A stretch of DNA of 32,079 nt from Pedosphaera sp. (lineage in GTDB: Bacteria; Verrucomicrobiota; Verrucomicrobiia; Limisphaerales; UBA9464), in contig SIBK01000053.1 of NCBI GenBank assembly GCA_009695205.1, positions 1 to 32,079 on the forward strand, in the 5' to 3' direction. The notes beneath the pieces are model-generated. The model had not been told where the DNA came from. It did no database searches and saw nothing but the letters and a program-made list of their open reading frames with translations. Position numbers and translations under genes: made by a program. Shown here in pieces: positions 27,290 to 32,079 of the stretch (within the stretch, counting starts at the first letter, position 1; the number at the start of each line of letters is the position of its first letter).

Positions 27290-28965
27290 CTCCCGGGTTC
27301 AATGGAGTCATCCGACAAGTTGTATCCTCCGCACGGATCTGTTGGGTCGCAGGGTTGTGGTTAGGGACGAGTATCGGCATGGCGGATTCTGGAGAAGTTG
27401 CAGTGGTGTGGAGTCGGCAGATACCCGAGTCGCGTACTGTGGCGAGGTACTATGCGACGCGGCGGGGTATTCCCGACGCGCAATTGATCGGAATTGATGT
27501 CGCGGCGGGTATCACGATTTCTCGGGACGACTATATTCAGCGGATTGAGCGTCCCATCAAGCGGGCCTTGGAAGACCAAGGATTGATGAAATTCGTTTCG
27601 ACACCGATCGCGGCGACCGCAACCGCTGCGGGCCACATGGCCTACCGATGCGTTGCCTCACGGATTCGATATTTGGTGATGACGTGGGGAATTCCATACC
27701 GAATCCTGGATGACCCCACCCGGCTGAACAAGGACTTGGTGATGTCTCCAGTGATGCGCCGTACCGATGCGTGTGTGGACAATGAATTGTGTCTGCTACC
27801 GGTTCTGGGTCAGGTCAATCTAACCGGGGCGATGATGAACCGGTTTTGTTACAATGCAACGAACACCGCCGCATTGAATCCGACCAACGGCGTATTAATG
27901 GTAACCCGTCTCGATGGACCGTCCCCAGCGATCGCGAAAGGTTTGGTTGACAAGGCAATGCAGGCTGAACGGGACGGTCTCTTTGGACGCGCCTATTTTG
28001 ATCTGCGAGGGATCGCAAGCGGTGATTACATGCTAGGGGATCAGTTTATGACGAATGGATACCGGATTTGCCGCATGGGCGGATTGGAGTCGGTGATCGA
28101 CAACCGGCCGGAGGTGTTTCCGGTTTCTTTTCCAATGAGCGATATAGCAGTGTATGCTGGGTGGTATACATCAAATAACGAAGGCGTATTTTCGCGACCG
28201 GAGGTTGAATTCCGCCCTGGGGCGATCGCGTATCATCTGCACTCTTATAGTGGGGAAGCCATCCGCAACCCCAATGTCAATTGGGTCGGGCCACTCTTGG
28301 AAAGGGGGGTAACAGCGACGATGGGGTGTGTTGCCGAGCCGTTCTTGGCGTTAACGCCGGATGTGGGGGTTTACTTGTCTCGGCTACTCGCCGGATGGAC
28401 ATGGGGTGAGGCCTCCTATTCTTCGATGGAGGGGCTTTCATGGCAGACGATTGTGTTGGGAGATCCGTTGTACCGACCATTCGGGAAGCCGCCGGAGGTA
28501 ATGGCTCGGGAATTGGAAGAGCGGGGAAATCCGAATTTCGTGTGGGCATTACTCCGTCTCGTCGATCTGCAACTGAATCGTGGGATCGACCCGCAGGCAA
28601 TGATTGCTGAAATCGAGAAGCGATCGATCACTACCAATAGTTCGGTGCTCCAGGAAAAATTAGCGATGCTGCGCCGAGCCGAATCCAATGATGTGAGGGC
28701 CGTGGCGCACCTTGAGCGCGCGGTGTCGCTGGATTGTTCACCCATGCAACTGCTGCGCCTGCTGTTGGAGCTGGGAGATATGCAGGCCGCGTTAGGACGG
28801 ACGGCGGATGCGTTCAATAGTTATGAACGTGCGATCCGCGATTGTCCTCGTTGGATCGATCAGTTGGATATCCGAAGAAAACAATTGCCGCTTGCTCGAA
28901 AGCTGCGAAAACGCATGGAAGTTGAGTTCTACGAGCGCGAAATCAAGCGGCTCGAAAAGAAGTAA
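27286..28965 (+). CDS. TIGR03790-family exported protein with C-terminal TPR-like region
   Basis: A 559-residue protein of the uncharacterised TIGR03790 family, recognised by the N-terminal block VAVVWSRQIPESRTVARYYATRRGIP and by YLVMTWGIPYRI, GWYTSNNEGVF and the late GDPLYRPF. A hydrophobic stretch at residues ~12-32 (VVSSARICWVAGLWLGTSIG) is a likely signal or anchor. The last ~150 residues look like TPR helices (LELGDMQAALGRTADAFNSYERAI). The function is unknown. The start ATG at 27286 overlaps the cmk stop by 4 bases (ATGA), so an envelope protein is translationally coupled to a nucleotide kinase. Confidence 0.8.
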   Translation: MTPGFNGVIRQVVSSARICWVAGLWLGTSIGMADSGEVAVVWSRQIPESRTVARYYATRRGIPDAQLIGIDVAAGITISRDDYIQRIERPIKRALEDQGLMKFVSTPIAATATAAGHMAYRCVASRIRYLVMTWGIPYRILDDPTRLNKDLVMSPVMRRTDACVDNELCLLPVLGQVNLTGAMMNRFCYNATNTAALNPTNGVLMVTRLDGPSPAIAKGLVDKAMQAERDGLFGRAYFDLRGIASGDYMLGDQFMTNGYRICRMGGLESVIDNRPEVFPVSFPMSDIAVYAGWYTSNNEGVFSRPEVEFRPGAIAYHLHSYSGEAIRNPNVNWVGPLLERGVTATMGCVAEPFLALTPDVGVYLSRLLAGWTWGEASYSSMEGLSWQTIVLGDPLYRPFGKPPEVMARELEERGNPNFVWALLRLVDLQLNRGIDPQAMIAEIEKRSITTNSSVLQEKLAMLRRAESNDVRAVAHLERAVSLDCSPMQLLRLLLELGDMQAALGRTADAFNSYERAIRDCPRWIDQLDIRRKQLPLARKLRKRMEVEFYEREIKRLEKK

Positions 28966-29052
28966 GGCGTAGGATCGTCTTTTCGATGGTCGAGAAGAAA
29001 CGGGAAAGCCAAAGTCTCGGTGGACGCTCGATCTGCATCGTCTCGGGGGGGC

Positions 29053-29865
29053 TCAATGGTTCATTTTCGGAAAAAATGACTGAGCAGCAGCGCACGTTTC
29101 CCGGCTCAATTCCTCGATGCTGCACTTCCGGACACTGGCCGCAACTCGTGCCGTATCCGCAACAAAAGAGGGTTCGCAACGTTTACCCCGGTGAGGCACA
29201 GGCGCTAGGAAGGGACAATCCGTTTCGAGCATGAACCGCCCGGAAGGAGCTGCCGCGAGCGCATCCCGAATGTTCTGCCCGTTTTTGAATGTGAGAATTC
29301 CTGTAAAACTTATGTATCCACCCATCTCCGCCACCGCCACCACTTCGGCAGGACTGCCTGAGAAACAGTGTAGCACCGATTGCACGCGAGCGGAGTATTC
29401 CCTCAATAGAGGCAAAACGGAGATCATGGATTCGCGGGTGTGGATGACGCAGTTCAATCCCACCTCCGAGGCCACCTCGAGCTGCTGCTCGAACAGGCGA
29501 CGTTGCCGGGCCAGATGCTTCGTGTCGTCGTCGAGTGTCTTCCCAGGCTGCTTGCTTGGCAAATGGTGGAAATCGAGACCGGTCTCCCCAATGGCGACGG
29601 CCCTCGGATGCCGGGCCAATTCACGAAGCCTGGGCCGGACATCATCCGGTGCCTCGTCGACATGACATGGATGGACGCCCACAGACGCGAAGACACCAGG
29701 GTACCGTTCTGCGATGGCCAGCGCCCGGGCGCTACTCTCGAGATCGGTACCAATGGAAATAATCCGGGTGATTCCCGCGGCGGTGGCCCGCTCAATGATT
29801 CCCGGAAGATCCTCGCTAAATTCGGGAAAATCCAAGTGCGCGTGTGTGTCGTAAAATTCGGCCAT
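29053..29865 (-). CDS. tatD: TatD-family metal-dependent hydrolase (second copy)
   Basis: A 270-residue TatD-type hydrolase closer to the classical family than the copy at 4885-5751. Motifs in order: FYDTHAHLDF (HxH), VGVHPCHVDE, AIGETGLDFH, VIHTRES, LHCFSG and METDCPFLAP. TatD enzymes are metal-dependent DNases with 3'-5' exonuclease activity. The ATG at 29863-29865 is supported by GAGG about 7 bases upstream; a longer frame to 29925 lacks conserved residues. It is convergent with the TIGR03790 gene and divergent from the DHH gene (89-base gap). Confidence 0.88.
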   Translation of the reverse strand: MAEFYDTHAHLDFPEFSEDLPGIIERATAAGITRIISIGTDLESSARALAIAERYPGVFASVGVHPCHVDEAPDDVRPRLRELARHPRAVAIGETGLDFHHLPSKQPGKTLDDDTKHLARQRRLFEQQLEVASEVGLNCVIHTRESMISVLPLLREYSARVQSVLHCFSGSPAEVVAVAEMGGYISFTGILTFKNGQNIRDALAAAPSGRFMLETDCPFLAPVPHRGKRCEPSFVADTARVAASVRKCSIEELSRETCAAAQSFFPKMNH

Positions 29866-29954
29866 ACGTTCCTCGACGAATGCCGGATTCAGCGCAGACT
29901 GGCAACCGTGAATCACCGTGGACATTCGTGGACGCGTCCTGCACGCTCACAGAG

Positions 29955-30890
29955 ATGTCTTCGCTTCCGCGACCTCAAGTGATCTGCACCCACGAAAGTG
30001 ACCTCGACGGCCTCGTCGCAGGACTGCTGTTGTTGCGCCTTGCCCGGAAATTATTTGCGGGCGACGTGCGCCTTGAGGCGCACCACTATCAGGGGTGGAA
30101 GAATCGGCAAATGGTCGAGGAAAGCGCGTGGGTGACCGACTTTTCCTTCGATAGCCGCCTGGATCGCGGCAACTGGCTGGTGGTAGACCACCACGCGACC
30201 GAGGCGAAGGCGGAGCACGCGAGCCTGATCCATGACGCGGGTAAGTCTGCTGCGCGCCTTTGCTACGAGCTCTGTGAAGCGGAGGGATTGGGCAATCCGC
30301 GTCTAGATCGTCTGGTCCATCTCACCAACGTCGGGGATCTGTTTCTGATCGAGGATGTGGATTTTGCACTCGCCTGCGATTACGCGAGCTTGGTGAAGAC
30401 CTACGGGTTTTGGCCCCTCCACGCGCTGATCCAGGGCGATCCGGAAAAATTGCTCGACCATCCGTTGCTGGAAGTGATGACCGTGAAACGCCGGATTGAA
30501 GATCCGATGGGTTACGATTGGGCTCGGAAACACATCGAGGAACTCAGTCCGCAGGTGGCGCTCGTTCAGACGGTCGTGGGGAACACCAATCTAATTGTCC
30601 ACCGCTTATTGGAGGAAAAAGCCGTGCCCTACTCAGTTCTGGTGACGTTCTTCCGAAAAGGTAACAACCAGATGGTGGTAAGCTTTCGAAGCCAGAATGG
30701 CGAGGCATTAAAGGTGGCGTCGCAATTCCAGGGCGGCGGCCATCCAAACGCTGCTGGGACAACTCTGCCGCAGAGCGTTCGAGATCACGAAGCGGCGGCA
30801 TTCTACTTGAAGCAGGCGCTCTCGCCCCGTGCGACGCGGGGTGCGGGTTTGAACAGTCTCGAATCCGCCTTCTCGAGTCTCCGGTTGTGA
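29955..30890 (+). CDS. DHH-family phosphoesterase
   Basis: A 311-residue DHH/DHHA1 phosphoesterase. The metal-binding aspartates are in HESDLDGLVAG (D16, D18), the DHH signature is VVDHHATE near residue 75, and GDLFLIEDVD follows near 132. The DHHA1 substrate motif GGGHPNAAG is near 257. The family includes oligoribonucleases (NrnA), c-di-AMP phosphodiesterases, exopolyphosphatases and RecJ; the length and layout fit the NrnA/exopolyphosphatase-like group. No membrane or GAF/PAS parts are present. The ATG at 29955 is used; the frame upstream is antisense to tatD. Confidence 0.85.
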   Translation: MSSLPRPQVICTHESDLDGLVAGLLLLRLARKLFAGDVRLEAHHYQGWKNRQMVEESAWVTDFSFDSRLDRGNWLVVDHHATEAKAEHASLIHDAGKSAARLCYELCEAEGLGNPRLDRLVHLTNVGDLFLIEDVDFALACDYASLVKTYGFWPLHALIQGDPEKLLDHPLLEVMTVKRRIEDPMGYDWARKHIEELSPQVALVQTVVGNTNLIVHRLLEEKAVPYSVLVTFFRKGNNQMVVSFRSQNGEALKVASQFQGGGHPNAAGTTLPQSVRDHEAAAFYLKQALSPRATRGAGLNSLESAFSSLRL

Positions 30891-31192
30891 GGTGATCCGA
30901 ACGATACGGTGTCTTCGGCAGCGGCGGCACCGACACGGGTTTGAAGGATTGATCCGGTGAATCGGGCGGCCAGTGACTTCCCAGGTAATAAGGGCTTTGC
31001 GTATCGAGAAAGGAAGGGTCGAGGTGGCCGATGTAAGGCGTGTGGTTACTCACCTTTTCACCGAACACAAGCTTCCCGCGACAGCTTTCCGCGACAGCCT
31101 TGCCCTACCCCGACAGCTCGGAAGTGTTTCGAAAGAACAAGGGCGACGCTTGCACGTCGCCCTTTCGTTGAGTTGGTATTGGCAACAAGCAC
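30891..31192. other. Gap between DHH and cyclophilin genes
   Basis: About 300 bases between two convergent genes. Several open frames cross it but none has a recognisable family or start context. A 10-base unit CCGCGACAGC occurs twice around 31078-31098. The right part holds the strong hairpin listed at 31139-31164. I see no other feature. Confidence 0.4.
31139..31164 (-). terminator. Hairpin terminator of the cyclophilin gene
   Basis: AAGGGCGACG (31139-31148) and CGTCGCCCTT (31155-31164) are perfect 10-bp arms with a 6-base loop. The hairpin begins 29 bases after the minus-strand cyclophilin stop, followed in that direction by GTTCTTTC, a modest T-rich tail. It may also stop transcription arriving from the DHH gene. 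Confidence 0.7.
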
Positions 31193-31783
31193 TTACTTCT
31201 TCATCGCCATGTTCCACTTCTCCAGGTTCGCGGCCTGTGCCTTGAAAAGGTCGTCCGTCGAGTCGAGCACGTCGATCTTCACGATCTTGTCGCCCTTCTC
31301 GATTTTGTTCACGATATCCTGCCCTTTGGTAACTTCGCCGAAGACGCTGTGCTTCCCGTTGAGGTGAGGTGTCGGGACGTGCGTGATGAAAAACTGGCAG
31401 CCGTTCGTGCCCGGCCCCGCGTTAGCCATTGAGAAAATGCCCGGCTTCGAGTGCTTCAAACTCGGGTCGAATTCATCGCCAAACTTGTACCCACGGTCGC
31501 CCATGCCCGTCCCGGTTGGGTCGCCGCCCTGGATCATAAAGTCCTTGATAACGCGGTGGAACGTGACCCCGTCGTACAGGCCTTTCTTGGCCAGGTTGAG
31601 GTAATTCGCGGTGGTCATCGGGACCTTGCTGGCAAAGAGCGTGGCCTCGATGTCACCTTTATTAGTATGGAGGATGATGCGGATGTCTTTCACAGGGGAG
31701 GTGTCTGCGGCGTTGAGGGTTATCGGCATCGCGGCGAGCGCCACTGCGCCGATGACGTGGTTGATGAATTCGGAGCGTTTCAT
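31193..31783 (-). CDS. Exported cyclophilin-type peptidyl-prolyl isomerase
   Basis: A 196-residue cyclophilin with an N-terminal signal peptide ([20 protein letters not shown], cleavage probably before ADTSP). The catalytic fold is complete: [15 protein letters not shown] near residue 82, [10 protein letters not shown] near 133 and [11 protein letters not shown] near 148. It speeds proline cis-trans isomerisation during folding, here probably in the periplasm. The ATG at 31781-31783 gives the signal peptide; the longer open frame to 31966 has no conserved residues. A hairpin terminator lies just downstream. Confidence 0.9.
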   Translation of the reverse strand: MKRSEFINHVIGAVALAAMPITLNAADTSPVKDIRIILHTNKGDIEATLFASKVPMTTANYLNLAKKGLYDGVTFHRVIKDFMIQGGDPTGTGMGDRGYKFGDEFDPSLKHSKPGIFSMANAGPGTNGCQFFITHVPTPHLNGKHSVFGEVTKGQDIVNKIEKGDKIVKIDVLDSTDDLFKAQAANLEKWNMAMKK

Positions 31784-31797
31784 ATGAATGAGTTGCG

Positions 31798-31826
31798 AAA
31801 ATAGGGAGCGTCCGCGGGCTTGTCCA
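31798..31826 (-). promoter_or_regulatory. Candidate sigma-70 promoter of the cyclophilin gene
   Basis: On the minus strand TGGACA (31826-31821, 5/6 to -35), 17-base spacer, TATTTT (31803-31798, 4/6 to -10). Only 14 bases separate the -10 from the ATG, giving a leader of about 7 bases without a Shine-Dalgarno sequence. Confidence 0.4.
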
Positions 31827-31976
31827 CTCCTCTTCTCGCACCCAGATCCCCTCGTAGCCGATGGAGTAATGGACGTACGAGAAAGGAACCGTACGGAACG
31901 GTGTCCAAGATGACGCAGAGAAAGGGACGAGGGGGTGTAAAAGTCTTTCTGTAAATTGCTCTGCAATCGTTTCGTT

Positions 31977-32052
31977 CAGCCCGCATCAGGCGGACGGCGG
32001 AGCGGTGGCGAGCCGAGCGAGCCGAGCGCAGCCGTCCGCCTGAGGCGGGCTG
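31977..32052. repeat. Imperfect 22-bp inverted repeat (REP/MITE-like)
   Basis: The left arm CAGCCCGCATCAGGCGGACG plus GC (31977-31998) is the reverse complement of the right arm at 32031-32052 with one mismatch (at 31985). The 32-base loop contains two tandem copies of GCGAGCCGA (32008-32025). No coding frame explains it. It looks like a REP-type or miniature mobile palindrome. Whether other copies exist cannot be seen in this window. Confidence 0.65.
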
Positions 32053-32079
32053 TGGCGCTCAGGTCTGGCAGAGGGCGGG

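Noticed and set aside
28978..28998. Hairpin TCTTTTCGA-TGG-TCGAGAAGA after the TIGR03790 gene as a terminator
   Set aside because: It is AT-rich with one G-T pair and has no T-run following on the plus strand; too weak to list.
30544..31068. 174-residue minus-strand open frame
   Set aside because: Mostly antisense to the DHH gene and without recognisable domains.

Overview
The window looks like a chromosomal segment of a Gram-negative, GC-rich bacterium of the Verrucomicrobiota, most likely the Pedosphaera/Limisphaera side (subdivision 3). This is an inference from gene content: two secreted CotH-kinase proteins (one a 1449-residue lamin-tail-domain giant), a TIGR03790-family protein, a Tat-exported Gfo/Idh/MocA oxidoreductase, LTXXQ-type periplasmic proteins, and many GTG/TTG starts without a clear Shine-Dalgarno sequence. 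There is no 16S rRNA here to confirm it.

Layout. 1-1408: the C-terminal end of a probable transposase abuts an ABC exporter cut off inside its Walker A motif. 1660-4520 (minus): a three-gene run of SIS-domain protein, core methionine synthase (MetE catalytic domain only) and UlaG-like metallo-hydrolase, behind a tRNA-Ser(GGA) at 4595-4683. 4885-6170 (minus): sufE and a TatD nuclease, overlapping. 6298-9776 (plus): ECF sigma factor, 98-residue one-helix protein, LTXXQ periplasmic protein, then a secreted EF-hand/CotH protein. The first three match the architecture of the CnrH/CnrY/CnrX signalling systems. A rhodanese follows. 10221-12814 (minus): tgt and gltX. 12938-14035 (plus): aroB, meeting a TPR lipoprotein-like or secreted gene tail to tail. 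15131-16221: a second LTXXQ protein whose signal-peptide region is cut off by an in-frame TAG, and a bacterial PH-domain membrane protein. 16424-22186 (plus): giant CotH/lamin-tail protein and the oxidoreductase. 22250-23750 (minus): a flavin amine oxidase with a frameshift. 24375-28965 (plus): tyrA-aroA-cmk followed by a TIGR03790 gene in the place usually held by rpsA. 29053-31783: second TatD, DHH phosphoesterase and periplasmic cyclophilin. The window ends in a near-perfect 22-bp inverted repeat.

Functionally, aroB, aroA, tyrA and cmk cover part of aromatic amino acid and nucleotide supply; tgt, gltX and tRNA-Ser belong to translation; sufE to Fe-S assembly. The accessory content is mainly cell-envelope and secreted proteins. 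The best candidate for an undescribed system is the Cnr-like ECF module joined to an EF-hand/CotH effector. Two frameshifts lie in T/A homopolymers and one gene has an in-frame stop, so either decay or sequencing error must be considered when using those genes.
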